From: Paracoccaceae bacterium
GTDB taxonomy: Bacteria; Pseudomonadota; Alphaproteobacteria; Rhodobacterales; Rhodobacteraceae
Reading direction: 5' to 3'
Length of the DNA stretch: 45,566 nucleotides
Assembly: GCA_029244725.1 (NCBI GenBank)
Contig: JAQWQJ010000021.1
Span: 1-45,566 of the forward strand
In this document: positions 7,627 through 16,215 of the stretch, piece after piece
How positions within the stretch are numbered: the first letter of the stretch is position 1
Layout: each line of letters starts with the position of its first letter
Position numbers and translations under genes: made by a program
The notes under the pieces: model-generated
Databases searched by the model: none
Told to the model about the DNA's origin: nothing
What the model saw: only the letters and a program-made list of their open reading frames with translations

Positions 7627-9093
7627 TCAAAGCTTCTTTTGCTCGTCCGGCGTTGGCGTGTGATTGAACACATATGCGTTGATGCAGGCATCACGCCCCC
7701 CGAGTTCTTCGATACGCCGATGTTGGTCATCAAAGCATTGCGCATTGACGGCTTCTGGGTCGCATATCTCTCTCAGGCGTTTTTCACCTTCCTGCAATGC
7801 AGTCTGAACCGCAGGTTCTGTTGACAGCTCGACAGCAAGGTTGACCAATTCGTGAGGGTCATTTGTCAAATTGAACAGTTGAGGGCCATGTCCGACGTAA
7901 TAGACGTACTTCCAGTTGGCCCATCGCACCATGAAAGTTCCGGTCGTTGATCCTCCATCATGATACTCACTAAAGATTGTTCGATCAGGGTCGTTGGGTT
8001 GGTTAGCGATATCCAGCAGGGATTTACCGGGAAGTGCCTTGCTCTGCTTGTCTTTACTGACTCCAGTTGCATCAACTGCCGTAGCAGCGATGTCCAACAA
8101 GGTCGTGCCAGTTGATATCTTTTGACCAACAGGAATTCCCGGTCCGGCTGCAATCATCGGCACCCCAACGGACGCTTCATACATCACCTGCTTTGTCCAA
8201 AACCCTTGATCACCCAACATATCCCCATGGTCTGAGACATAGATCACAATCGTATTTTCAGCTTGCCCGCTTTCGTCCAACGCATTCAGAACCTGACCCA
8301 CACATTCGTCCATAAAGGTCGTAAGACCGTAATATGCGACCTTGGCCTCACGCATTTTTTGTTCGTCAAAATATCGGTCATAGTCAAAAAATTCGGCGAT
8401 GTTTTTGAGTTCTGCGTGCTCGGGTTCTGTGCGATTTTCGTAACTAATCGGCAAGTCGACCCGCGCAGGATCGTACATGTCGTAGAACTTTTTCGGCGCC
8501 GTCAGCGGATAATGTGGGCTTACCAATGACACAAATGCCGCCCAAGGTTTTTCCTGACGCTGCGGATTTTGCAGCCAGTCAGTTGCTGCCCGTGTGATCG
8601 ACAAATCGTAGTCAGTATACGTACTTTCGCCCACTCCTACGTCCTGTGCCAATTCCGACGCGGAATCGTAGTCAGGTGGATCTTCGCGCAGTAGGCCGAT
8701 TGCCCAACCTACGCCGCCGACAACATGCATGGGCAGGATTTCTTCGGAAAAACCATTGTCATCGTCAGCCGATCTAAAGTGCAATTTCCCGATCGAGGCC
8801 ACTTCAACACCTTGATCACGAAGATGTCTCATCCAACTTCGATGTTTTCCGTCGTAGGGTGTCGCGCTGTCCCAGTGTCGAATATTGTGAACGTGATCAC
8901 CGCAAGCAATACCAGCACGCGTGGGCACGCACATTGGCGAAGGTGTATAGGCGTTTGTAAACTGAGTACCACGGGCTGCTAGTGCATCAAGGTTGGGTGT
9001 TTTAACCAAAGGATGGCCTGCACATCCCATTGCATCTTTTCGATGTTCATCTGAGATGATGATCAGGATATTTTTGCCGTCAAAGTTGCTCAC
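7627..9093 (-). CDS. Type I sulfatase (alkaline phosphatase superfamily)
   Basis: A 488-residue formylglycine-dependent sulfatase. The metal-binding start IIISDEHRKD includes D15; the signature C-x-P-x-R is CVPTR with Cys55 as the residue converted to formylglycine; YVSDHGDMLGDQGFWTKQ is the second metal site; and SEYHDGG with FMVRWANWKYVYYVG lies in the C-terminal subdomain. It has no signal peptide, so it acts in the cytoplasm on an imported sulfate ester. It resembles choline sulfatase in general plan but lacks the BetC C-terminal signature, so the substrate is open. It lies 32 bp downstream of mttB-like gene 2 in the same direction; the two likely act on one compound, for instance a sulfated quaternary amine (inference). 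Confidence 0.85.
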   Translation of the reverse strand: MSNFDGKNILIIISDEHRKDAMGCAGHPLVKTPNLDALAARGTQFTNAYTPSPMCVPTRAGIACGDHVHNIRHWDSATPYDGKHRSWMRHLRDQGVEVASIGKLHFRSADDDNGFSEEILPMHVVGGVGWAIGLLREDPPDYDSASELAQDVGVGESTYTDYDLSITRAATDWLQNPQRQEKPWAAFVSLVSPHYPLTAPKKFYDMYDPARVDLPISYENRTEPEHAELKNIAEFFDYDRYFDEQKMREAKVAYYGLTTFMDECVGQVLNALDESGQAENTIVIYVSDHGDMLGDQGFWTKQVMYEASVGVPMIAAGPGIPVGQKISTGTTLLDIAATAVDATGVSKDKQSKALPGKSLLDIANQPNDPDRTIFSEYHDGGSTTGTFMVRWANWKYVYYVGHGPQLFNLTNDPHELVNLAVELSTEPAVQTALQEGEKRLREICDPEAVNAQCFDDQHRRIEELGGRDACINAYVFNHTPTPDEQKKL

Positions 9094-9124
9094 TAGTCGT
9101 ATCCCTTTCTAAAGACATCATCCG

Positions 9125-10660
9125 TTAACTTTCAGGTGCAGCCCCGCCTTTGGCTGTCTGCTTTGCTATATACGCCTGAAGTGCTTCGAGTTTGTCGCCA
9201 TCGATTTCAACGCCAGTGTCAGATGCCACGATATTTTGCCATACATCTGTAGCACGTGCATTAGCGTCCTTGGCTCCGCGCTCTGTCCATGTACCAATAT
9301 TGGCATAGTCATGCACGATTGGTTCATAAAACTCAGTGTTATAACGCTCCATCGTTTGGGGGGTCGCGAAAAAATGGCCGCTAGGATCAACGTGTGACAG
9401 TGCATTATCAAACCCGATCTCGTCAGCAGTTGCTTGTTGTCCCGCGCAAAGTTCGGCAACCATATTCAGCACTTCGACATCCGTAATTAGCTTTTCCAAT
9501 GACACCGTAAGTCCGCCTTCCAGCCACCCGGCTGAATGAATGACCACACTCGCGCCTGCCATCAACGAACCCCATAAGCCGAATTGATTTTCGTTCGCTG
9601 CCTGTACATCGTTCAAATTCGATGCCGACCCTGCCGCACAGCGCCAAGGCAATCCAATAAGCCGCGCCATTTGACCCGCAGCCAATGAGGCCTGGTAATG
9701 CGACGGAGTGCCAAATGCCGGCGCCCCAGACTTCATGTCGACGTTTGATGTGAATGTTCCATAGCATACCGGTGCGCCCGCTTTCACTAGCTGCGTCAGC
9801 GTGATCGCGGCCAAGGCCTCGGCGTGGCTAAGCGTGATAGCGCCTGCAACCGTGATTGGTGCCATCGCGCCCATCAGCGTGAACGGTGTAACGATGGATA
9901 ACTGCCCACAACGGGCAAAGTCGATCAAACCTTGCGCCATGGGAATATCAAGAGTCCGAGGGCTGTTGGTATTGATGATCGAGTATGTATGGGGGTTTGC
10001 AGCAAACTCGGCGTCTGAAACACCGCGGAAATTTTGAATCATTTCAAACGATTCCATGACCTGCGGTGTCCCGCGTGAAAACACGAACGGGAACTTGTTG
10101 GACAATGTAAGCTGGGTTTCAGTCGTGAAATAATGACGCACATTGGTCGCGACATCCTGCGGTTCAATCGAGGGCGCCAGCATGTGCAAAACGTCGAAAT
10201 TTTGGTTCACCTTTGTGAAGTCTCGATAGTGCTGGGCGGTTCCAGGTTGGCGTCCGCGCACCAAATCCGTCGCGTGCGGCGCACCTGCGCCGGGCTGGAA
10301 CATTAATCGGCCCAACTCAAATGTTAGGTCTTTTTCACGAACGCCCGTCTTTCCGACAATGGTTTTCGGGGCATTGGTCAAAGCAGCGTCGATCACGTCT
10401 CGGCCAATGTAGACCATGTCGTCTTCGACGCGCGCACCAGCTTTGCGAAAAATTTCAATCGCTTCGGGCAATAAGACTTTGACGCCAAGCTCCTGCAGTA
10501 TTCGAAAGGCGGTTTCATGCATGGCCGAAATTTGGTCTGCTGAAAACACATCCATGGGTGGAAACGGATTTCGCAAGTCATGATAGTTGATCTTGCGCTT
10601 AGAAGGTTCAGAGGCCGTACGGCGACGTCGACCACGTATACTCGTTTCCCCTGAACTCAT
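9125..10660 (-). CDS. MttB-family (COG5598) methyltransferase, non-pyrrolysine type, paralogue 2
   Basis: 511 residues starting at ATG 10660, with an Arg-rich N-terminus (RGRRRR) like many MttB-family proteins. It aligns end to end by eye with the product of 5029-6579: LMGAMAPITVAGAITLSHAE corresponds to its GAMGPLSPA region, VCYGTFTSNVDMKSGAPAFG to its VVFGSFHSTM region, and HSAGWLEGGLTVSLEKLITD to its C-terminal signature. There is no in-frame TAG, so no pyrrolysine. Predicted role: methyl transfer from a methylated amine to a corrinoid cofactor; the substrate is unknown. It is the first gene of a two-gene unit with the sulfatase and is divergent from the glycerate kinase gene across 138 bp. 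Confidence 0.85.
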   Translation of the reverse strand: MSSGETSIRGRRRRTASEPSKRKINYHDLRNPFPPMDVFSADQISAMHETAFRILQELGVKVLLPEAIEIFRKAGARVEDDMVYIGRDVIDAALTNAPKTIVGKTGVREKDLTFELGRLMFQPGAGAPHATDLVRGRQPGTAQHYRDFTKVNQNFDVLHMLAPSIEPQDVATNVRHYFTTETQLTLSNKFPFVFSRGTPQVMESFEMIQNFRGVSDAEFAANPHTYSIINTNSPRTLDIPMAQGLIDFARCGQLSIVTPFTLMGAMAPITVAGAITLSHAEALAAITLTQLVKAGAPVCYGTFTSNVDMKSGAPAFGTPSHYQASLAAGQMARLIGLPWRCAAGSASNLNDVQAANENQFGLWGSLMAGASVVIHSAGWLEGGLTVSLEKLITDVEVLNMVAELCAGQQATADEIGFDNALSHVDPSGHFFATPQTMERYNTEFYEPIVHDYANIGTWTERGAKDANARATDVWQNIVASDTGVEIDGDKLEALQAYIAKQTAKGGAAPES

Positions 10661-10798
10661 TCCTAAATCCTATATTCAAGTTTAAAGGCTTCGTCGGAAC
10701 CATCAGCGCGAATTGAATGAACATCAAGCTTCGATTGCCCCAAGACCTTCCAACGTGATTTAAGTTATTCACAGCAACCGACCAACGAGATTTCGCGC

Positions 10799-12055
10799 GT
10801 GAAACCCAATTTAAACGATCCGAAGCAATATCTTATTGATCTATTCCTTTGCGCTGTAGACGCGGCTGATCCGATGAAAGTTGTTGCAAAGTATCTGCCC
10901 GAGCGCCCCTCTGGACGATTGTTTGTCATTGGTGCGGGCAAAGGCAGCGCGCGAATGGCTCAAGCGGTTGAAGCACATTACGGGCCATGCGAAGGCTTTG
11001 TTATCACGCGATATGGCTATTCTTGTCCAACACAAGGGATACAGATCGTGGAAGCTTCTCATCCTGTTCCAGATGAAGCAGGCGAAGCCGCAACCCAGCA
11101 ATTGTCCACTTTGGTTTCGAACCTATCCGCAAGCGATACTGTCATTGCGTTAATTTCAGGTGGCGGATCGGCCTTGCTGTGCGCGCCCGTCCAAGGAATT
11201 TCACTACAAGACAAAATGGATGTAAATGCGGAACTTCTGGCATCTGGCGCACCCATTTCTGAAATGAACATCGTGCGAAAAAGACTTTCACGCGTAAAGG
11301 GCGGCAAGCTGGCTGCTATGTGCTCCCCTGCCCGTCTTTTGACGCTAATGATTTCCGATGTGCCTGGTGATGATCCCTCATTGATCGCGTCAGGTCCAAC
11401 GATAGCAGACAGCGGTTCTGCTGGGGACGCTTTGGCCATCATACAAAAGCGAAACCTCATTCTGCCAAATCACGTCGTCTCGGCAATTGTAAAATCCGCT
11501 GACGGACCAATAGCGTTGGAAGACAGCGATTATCATATTGTTGCCGCACCATCGATTTCACTAAACGCGGCCGCCGAATTGGCCACCGATTGTGACGTGC
11601 GCATTTTGGGCGACGCGCTTGAAGGCGAGGCAAACGATTTGGCAAAGCAACATGCGTTGCTAGCCATTGAACTTCAAAGTTCAATGGCACCTCGGGACCG
11701 TCCAATCCTGCTTTTGTCGGGTGGCGAGTGCACTGTCACACATCGTGGCCAAGGCGTTGGCGGTCCAAATGCTGAATACGTTCTATCAGCGGCAAACGTA
11801 CTAGCGGGTCACAAGGGCATTCATGTTCTGTCATGCGATACAGACGGTGTTGATGGCGCAGCCGAAGTTGCGGGCGCCTACGCAGGACCAAACACAATTC
11901 ACAAGACAAAAAGGCTAGATTTGGACATCAAATACGCCTTGCAACTTCATGATTCTCATACATTTTTTGAGAAATTGGGAGATCAAATAATCACCGGCCC
12001 AACACTAACCAACGTCAATGATTTTCGTGCACTACTTATCGAACATTCCGAATGA
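10799..12055 (+). CDS. Glycerate 2-kinase (MOFRL/DUF4147 family)
   Basis: 418 residues. An N-terminal DUF4147 domain includes VIGAGKGSARMAQAVE near residue 42 and ALISGGGSALLCAP near residue 116; a C-terminal MOFRL domain starts near residue 300 (LLLSGGECTVTHRGQGVGGPN and HVLSCDTDGVDGAAEVAGAY). The family phosphorylates D-glycerate to 2-phosphoglycerate, feeding glyoxylate or hydroxypyruvate carbon into glycolysis; older annotations call it hydroxypyruvate reductase TtuD. The start is GTG at 10799. In this cluster it could channel a C2/C3 product of osmolyte breakdown to central metabolism (inference). It converges with the small dioxygenase gene. Confidence 0.88.
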   Translation: MKPNLNDPKQYLIDLFLCAVDAADPMKVVAKYLPERPSGRLFVIGAGKGSARMAQAVEAHYGPCEGFVITRYGYSCPTQGIQIVEASHPVPDEAGEAATQQLSTLVSNLSASDTVIALISGGGSALLCAPVQGISLQDKMDVNAELLASGAPISEMNIVRKRLSRVKGGKLAAMCSPARLLTLMISDVPGDDPSLIASGPTIADSGSAGDALAIIQKRNLILPNHVVSAIVKSADGPIALEDSDYHIVAAPSISLNAAAELATDCDVRILGDALEGEANDLAKQHALLAIELQSSMAPRDRPILLLSGGECTVTHRGQGVGGPNAEYVLSAANVLAGHKGIHVLSCDTDGVDGAAEVAGAYAGPNTIHKTKRLDLDIKYALQLHDSHTFFEKLGDQIITGPTLTNVNDFRALLIEHSE

Positions 12056-12063
12056 ATTGATCC

Positions 12064-12078
12064 CCGAGTTTTCCTCGG
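12064..12078. terminator. Small stem-loop between convergent genes
   Basis: CCGAG-TTTTC-CTCGG, with possible extra pairing of TTGA (12057-12060) to TCAA (12080-12083). It sits in the 24-bp gap between the glycerate kinase and dioxygenase stop codons. There is no T tract, so termination is only suggested by placement. Confidence 0.45.
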
Positions 12079-12079
12079 T

Positions 12080-12757
12080 TCAAGTCGTTCTTTGTTTAAA
12101 GGCCAAAGCCGCAACCAAGTGGACACGTCGGGTTTCGCCCCCGTTGAGGGCAGTGTGGTATCCGCGAGTGTCTGTGAAATAGACTGACCCATCGGCCGGC
12201 AGGTGTGTCACATGGTGATTGACGATGAACAGCGACCCGGGATTAGTCTCAATCGGGATATGCAGTCTTGGCTCTGGATCTCGGTGCCATGAGTTACAAT
12301 TATAAAGGCCCTTGGACAAAATTCGCGTGCGTCCAATTGGAAATCGCTGTGTCAGTTCCTGATGGACGAATTCAAAATACGTGCCCTTAAACTTTGGATT
12401 AAACTCACTAAAGTCAATTTCAGGAACAAGATCTTCACGCGGTTCCTCGATATAACGCTCATCACCACGCAGCCAATATCTTCCGCTTAAATCGTTGGAT
12501 GTCCATTCAAGTTGACCCGGCCGCTGTGTCAAAGGCAACGCCGCAAAACCTTGATCTTGCATGTCCCCTTGGAATGCCTCGCGTTCCAAACACTCAGTAA
12601 GCGCTGACCTCAGTTGACCAATGTCAAATTTTAAGGCGAGCTTCTGAATTCCCGGACCCGGTACAAACCCAGCGACACTTGTCGTGTCGGGATCAGAGCG
12701 AAGTTCTTGGTCGATAAGCGCGGTATCAGCATCTTGAACGGTTGGAACAAATGGCAT
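12080..12757 (-). CDS. Aspartyl/asparaginyl beta-hydroxylase-like Fe(II)/2-oxoglutarate dioxygenase
   Basis: 225 residues. The C-terminal half has the pattern of the Asp/Asn hydroxylase family (PF05118-like): W-H-R-D-P-E-P-R followed by LHIPI gives the iron-binding HxD, GSVYFTDTRGYHTALNGG gives the distal His, and RRVHLVAAL supplies the Arg for 2-oxoglutarate. The N-terminal half is unique to me. Roles of small bacterial members range from amino-acid to small-molecule hydroxylation, so no substrate is named. It is divergent from the RdhA-reductase fusion across about 220 bp and might share its control. No signal peptide. Confidence 0.65.
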   Translation of the reverse strand: MPFVPTVQDADTALIDQELRSDPDTTSVAGFVPGPGIQKLALKFDIGQLRSALTECLEREAFQGDMQDQGFAALPLTQRPGQLEWTSNDLSGRYWLRGDERYIEEPREDLVPEIDFSEFNPKFKGTYFEFVHQELTQRFPIGRTRILSKGLYNCNSWHRDPEPRLHIPIETNPGSLFIVNHHVTHLPADGSVYFTDTRGYHTALNGGETRRVHLVAALAFKQRTT

Positions 12758-12921
12758 CGATAATTTTCCTTCTTGTTGCTTAAAACGTAAAGCTCAACTT
12801 GCTTCAAGAAAATGGATATTTGCGACAATTATTGAGGGTCGAATGGTGAAAACAGCATTTTTGATCTACGGTTTTTTTTGGTTGATACGAGAATTGACTA
12901 GCAGCAGCTTTCACACTCTAG

Positions 12922-12944
12922 TGGCCCTTGCAGAATTAGGGCCA
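12922..12944. promoter_or_regulatory. Perfect inverted repeat upstream of the RdhA-reductase fusion
   Basis: TGGCCCT (12922-12928) and AGGGCCA (12938-12944) form a perfect 7-bp dyad with a 9-bp centre, ending 32 bp before the ATG of the fusion gene. It could be an operator or a 5' UTR hairpin. I checked this 219-bp divergent region for the conserved core of a cobalamin riboswitch and did not see one. Confidence 0.4.
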
Positions 12945-12976
12945 AAGCACCGATCTGATTTGGTAAAGGAAACACG

Positions 12977-15900
12977 ATGGGCGTTCGATTTTTCTCGGGT
13001 AAAAAGAGACCCTTCCACTTGGGTCCGTATCCGCTTGAAAAGCTAAAGCGTGCAAGCTCTTTGATTGATCCGGGATCTATTCCGCCAACAAAACAATTGA
13101 GTTTTAGTCGATTAAAAACACCTCATTCGCTTGTTAACGCGATGGGCGAATATCAGGCGATGATGGACGTCATTCGCGATGGCATCATTAATCCAGTGCG
13201 CGGCGAAGTCCCCGAAGACGAAACCGAGCGTGCGGATCACATGAAAGCCTTTGGATACTTTCAAGACGCGTCGTTAATGGGCATCTGCAAGCTTACATCT
13301 GACGCGATGCTGGCCGAAAAGACACTTAACCCAGATATTGATCGTCTGGCCGACGACATAAGAACCAAACAAACCAAAACTCTGGCCTCTGGCATCGATC
13401 AGATCATGGCAAGCTTGAAGGATTCAATTGAGACACCACTGGGTGCAATCGACGATCATACCCATGCCATCGTATTTCTCTTTGAAAATACACGGTCCCC
13501 AAAATCCACTGAGCCTGGTTCAGAATGGATCATGGAAGCACAGGAACATCGCGCCGCCCTTCGCGCGACCGAGGCTGCGGTCATCCTTTCCAGCTATTTG
13601 CACTTGCTTGGTTTTAGCGCCCGCGCCCACAGTGCAACGACGTCGGACGTTGATCTAAACAATCTTGCAGTTGCTTCAGGCGTTGCAACTTCTGAGGCGG
13701 GCAACCTCGCCGCTCCTTGGATTGGCGAAGATTTCGGATTGGCCGTTGTAACCACAGATTTTGAAATGTGTGTCGATGCCCCTCTCGCCCCGCTTTCTGA
13801 TCAACCATGGTCAATCACTAGCGGCCCTGGGTGGTGGATCGGCAAAGACACCCAAAAGAACGCAACAAACCGCGATCTGTTTGCCAAACGAAACTACGTC
13901 GATGGTGGGCATCCGTTTGAGAAACTAAAGCGCGTAGATCAACCCACCACATACATTGACGAAGACCGCGTTGCCCGTGTGCCAAAGCGGGCAGACATGT
14001 TTGCGCGATCTCAGTTTGGTGACCTAGGGAAAAAGGCCCAGGATGCCGCGACCGGTGGGTGGTATGCCCGCAAAGCGGCGCCTGCTTTTGCGCAACGAAA
14101 AATGCTCGGCGCGTTCGTGTTGCTTCAGGATGGTGAGCCGGACAACAACGTTTCGAAACCAACCGACGCCCAAAGAAACGCAGAGAACGTCAAAGCGGCT
14201 AGCTACTTTCTAGGGGTTGATGCGGTAGGCATTTCGCGCTGCCCTGATTGGACATGGTATTCACATGATGCGACGGGGGCAGAATTGACGCCTCCGCACG
14301 ATCAAGCAATCAGTATGATTATTGATCAGGGCTTTGAAACCATGGACGGTGCATCCGGTGACGATTGGATAGCCGTATCGCAATCCATGCGCGCCTATTT
14401 GCGATTTTCGCTGTTGGGTGGTGTCATTGCAAAACAGATCCGAAACCTTGGTTACTCGGCAAAAGCCCATACTGTAATGGACGGAGAGGTGCTTCAACCA
14501 CCGTTGCTGTTGCTATCCGGTTTGGGTGAGGTCAGCCGAATTGGTGAGGTTATTCTTAACCCAATTCTCGGACCAAGGCTTAAGTCTGGTGTCGTTACGA
14601 CTGACATGCCAATGGCGCATGACAAACCGATTGATTTTGGTCTGCAAGCATTCTGCGAAAGCTGCAATAAATGCGCCCGTGAATGCCCCGCAGGGGCGAT
14701 CACAGCAGGTCCAAAACTAATGTTCAACGGTTACGAAATTTGGAAATCCGATAGCCAGAAATGCACATCCTACCGTATCACGACCGAAGGCGGGGCAATG
14801 TGCGGACGTTGCATGAAAACCTGCCCTTGGAATCTAGAAGGTATATTTGCAGAAAAGCCGTTTCGATGGTTGGCAAGCAATGTACCAGCGGCAGCACCCG
14901 CCCTGACGAAATTGGACGATAAGCTGGGCAATGGTGGGTTAAATGACGTTAAGAATTGGTGGTGGGATTTAGAGTTAAAGGACGATGGGGGCTACAAAGC
15001 GCCCGCCCAACCGGTCAACCGTCGCGAGTTGCAGACCGATTTGGACGTCAAGTATGAGGATCAAACTCTGGCGGTTTACCCCGCAAACCTAGCGCCACAC
15101 CCTTGGCCCTATCCATTCCCGATGGACCGAGAGGCTGGCATCCAAGCCTATCAGGATCTGGTTTCTGCGGCCGAATACAAAAGACGTTTAGACGAGGGCG
15201 ATACAGAAGGTCTTTTCCACGAATACCCAACATTTGAAGACGCACCAGTGATCACAGCGAGGATTTCGAACGTCGATGAAATGACGCCAAGCGTCACTAA
15301 ATATGAGTTCGAAACCATCGACGGATCGGACCTGCCGGAATGGACGGCAGGGGCGCATTTGGACGTTGTCGTTACACCGGAATTTCTAAGACAGTACTCA
15401 ATGTCAGGGGACCCACAAGATCGGTCAAAATACCAGATCGGCGTTCTGCGCGAAGACGAAGGACGCGGTGGCTCAAAGATGATGCATCGGATATTTAACG
15501 AGGGTCGCAGGGTCTTTTTGAGCAAGCCAATCAACCATTTCGAGCTTGTAGAAAATGCCAGAAAGACATTTCTCATGGGGGGCGGCATTGGCGTCACGCC
15601 GATGATTGCGTTTGCACACCGGCTACATGAACTCGGCGAGGAATTTGAATTCCATTACTGTGCGGGCCGAAAAGACGACGCTGGTTATTTGGATGATCTA
15701 CTAGTTGTCCCTTGGGCTAACAAAATCGAGTACCATTTCTCGGATCAAGGTACGCGCGCTATTCTTGATGACGTATTGGCTGGCTACAAAGATGGGTGGC
15801 ACGTTTACACCTGTGGGCCAGATCGTTTCATGACTGGCGTCATTGAGGCCGCCGAACGTCAGGGCTTTCCGGACGAAGCGCGCCATCTCGAATATTTCTC

Positions 15901-16195
15901 AGTTCCTGAAGTGCCTGATTATGTGAACTACGAGTTCACTGTAAAACTGGCTAAGTCGGGCAAAGAATTTGTCATTCCAGCGGATAAATCCATCTCGGAT
16001 GTTCTTGTCGATGCTGGTGTGCAAATCGACGTGAAATGTTCAGACGGTATCTGTGGGGTTTGCAAATGTGGACATTCCGGAACAGAGGTTGAGCATCGCG
16101 ATTGGGTGCTGTCCAAGCATCAAAAAGAGACCGAAATCATCACCTGTCAATCACGTGCTGCTAAAGAAAACGCGACACTGACCCTCGATTTGTAG
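12977..16195 (+). CDS. Reductive dehalogenase-like corrinoid/Fe-S protein fused to a flavin/2Fe-2S reductase
   Basis: 1072 residues. Residues about 90-280 look like a degenerate copy of the corrinoid-binding fold (LHLLGFSARAHSA, TTDFEM). About 400-620 is an RdhA/QueG-type core: RNLGYSAKAHTV, SGLGEVSRIGEV and TTDMPM, then two 4Fe-4S motifs, C560-x2-C563-x2-C566-x3-C570-P and C596-x12-C609-x2-C612-x3-C616-P. About 740-985 is a phthalate-dioxygenase-reductase-like module with R805-Q-Y-S and GGGIGVTP (868-875). The C-terminus is a plant-type ferredoxin (C1021, C1026, C1029, C1057). This layout matches aerobic self-sufficient reductive dehalogenases (BhbA, NpRdhA). No Tat signal, so cytoplasmic and NAD(P)H-driven. 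The ATG at 12977 has AAGGA 7 bases upstream. Dehalogenation is the family expectation; another corrinoid reaction is possible. Confidence 0.85.
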   Translation: MGVRFFSGKKRPFHLGPYPLEKLKRASSLIDPGSIPPTKQLSFSRLKTPHSLVNAMGEYQAMMDVIRDGIINPVRGEVPEDETERADHMKAFGYFQDASLMGICKLTSDAMLAEKTLNPDIDRLADDIRTKQTKTLASGIDQIMASLKDSIETPLGAIDDHTHAIVFLFENTRSPKSTEPGSEWIMEAQEHRAALRATEAAVILSSYLHLLGFSARAHSATTSDVDLNNLAVASGVATSEAGNLAAPWIGEDFGLAVVTTDFEMCVDAPLAPLSDQPWSITSGPGWWIGKDTQKNATNRDLFAKRNYVDGGHPFEKLKRVDQPTTYIDEDRVARVPKRADMFARSQFGDLGKKAQDAATGGWYARKAAPAFAQRKMLGAFVLLQDGEPDNNVSKPTDAQRNAENVKAASYFLGVDAVGISRCPDWTWYSHDATGAELTPPHDQAISMIIDQGFETMDGASGDDWIAVSQSMRAYLRFSLLGGVIAKQIRNLGYSAKAHTVMDGEVLQPPLLLLSGLGEVSRIGEVILNPILGPRLKSGVVTTDMPMAHDKPIDFGLQAFCESCNKCARECPAGAITAGPKLMFNGYEIWKSDSQKCTSYRITTEGGAMCGRCMKTCPWNLEGIFAEKPFRWLASNVPAAAPALTKLDDKLGNGGLNDVKNWWWDLELKDDGGYKAPAQPVNRRELQTDLDVKYEDQTLAVYPANLAPHPWPYPFPMDREAGIQAYQDLVSAAEYKRRLDEGDTEGLFHEYPTFEDAPVITARISNVDEMTPSVTKYEFETIDGSDLPEWTAGAHLDVVVTPEFLRQYSMSGDPQDRSKYQIGVLREDEGRGGSKMMHRIFNEGRRVFLSKPINHFELVENARKTFLMGGGIGVTPMIAFAHRLHELGEEFEFHYCAGRKDDAGYLDDLLVVPWANKIEYHFSDQGTRAILDDVLAGYKDGWHVYTCGPDRFMTGVIEAAERQGFPDEARHLEYFSVPEVPDYVNYEFTVKLAKSGKEFVIPADKSISDVLVDAGVQIDVKCSDGICGVCKCGHSGTEVEHRDWVLSKHQKETEIITCQSRAAKENATLTLDL

Positions 16196-16215
16196 CCAGG
16201 GGGTTACGGCAGGCA

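Noticed and set aside
7627-9093. Naming the first sulfatase betC
   Set aside because: It lacks the choline-sulfatase C-terminal signature that the protein at 17109-18641 has, and several BetC-specific segments differ.
12758-12976. Cobalamin riboswitch ahead of the corrinoid-dependent fusion gene
   Set aside because: The conserved B12-box core and the expected length of structured leader are not visible; only a short dyad is present.
12843-13046. 67-residue reading frame overlapping the start of the RdhA fusion
   Set aside because: It overlaps the strong ATG/ribosome site of the fusion gene in another frame and has no recognisable features.
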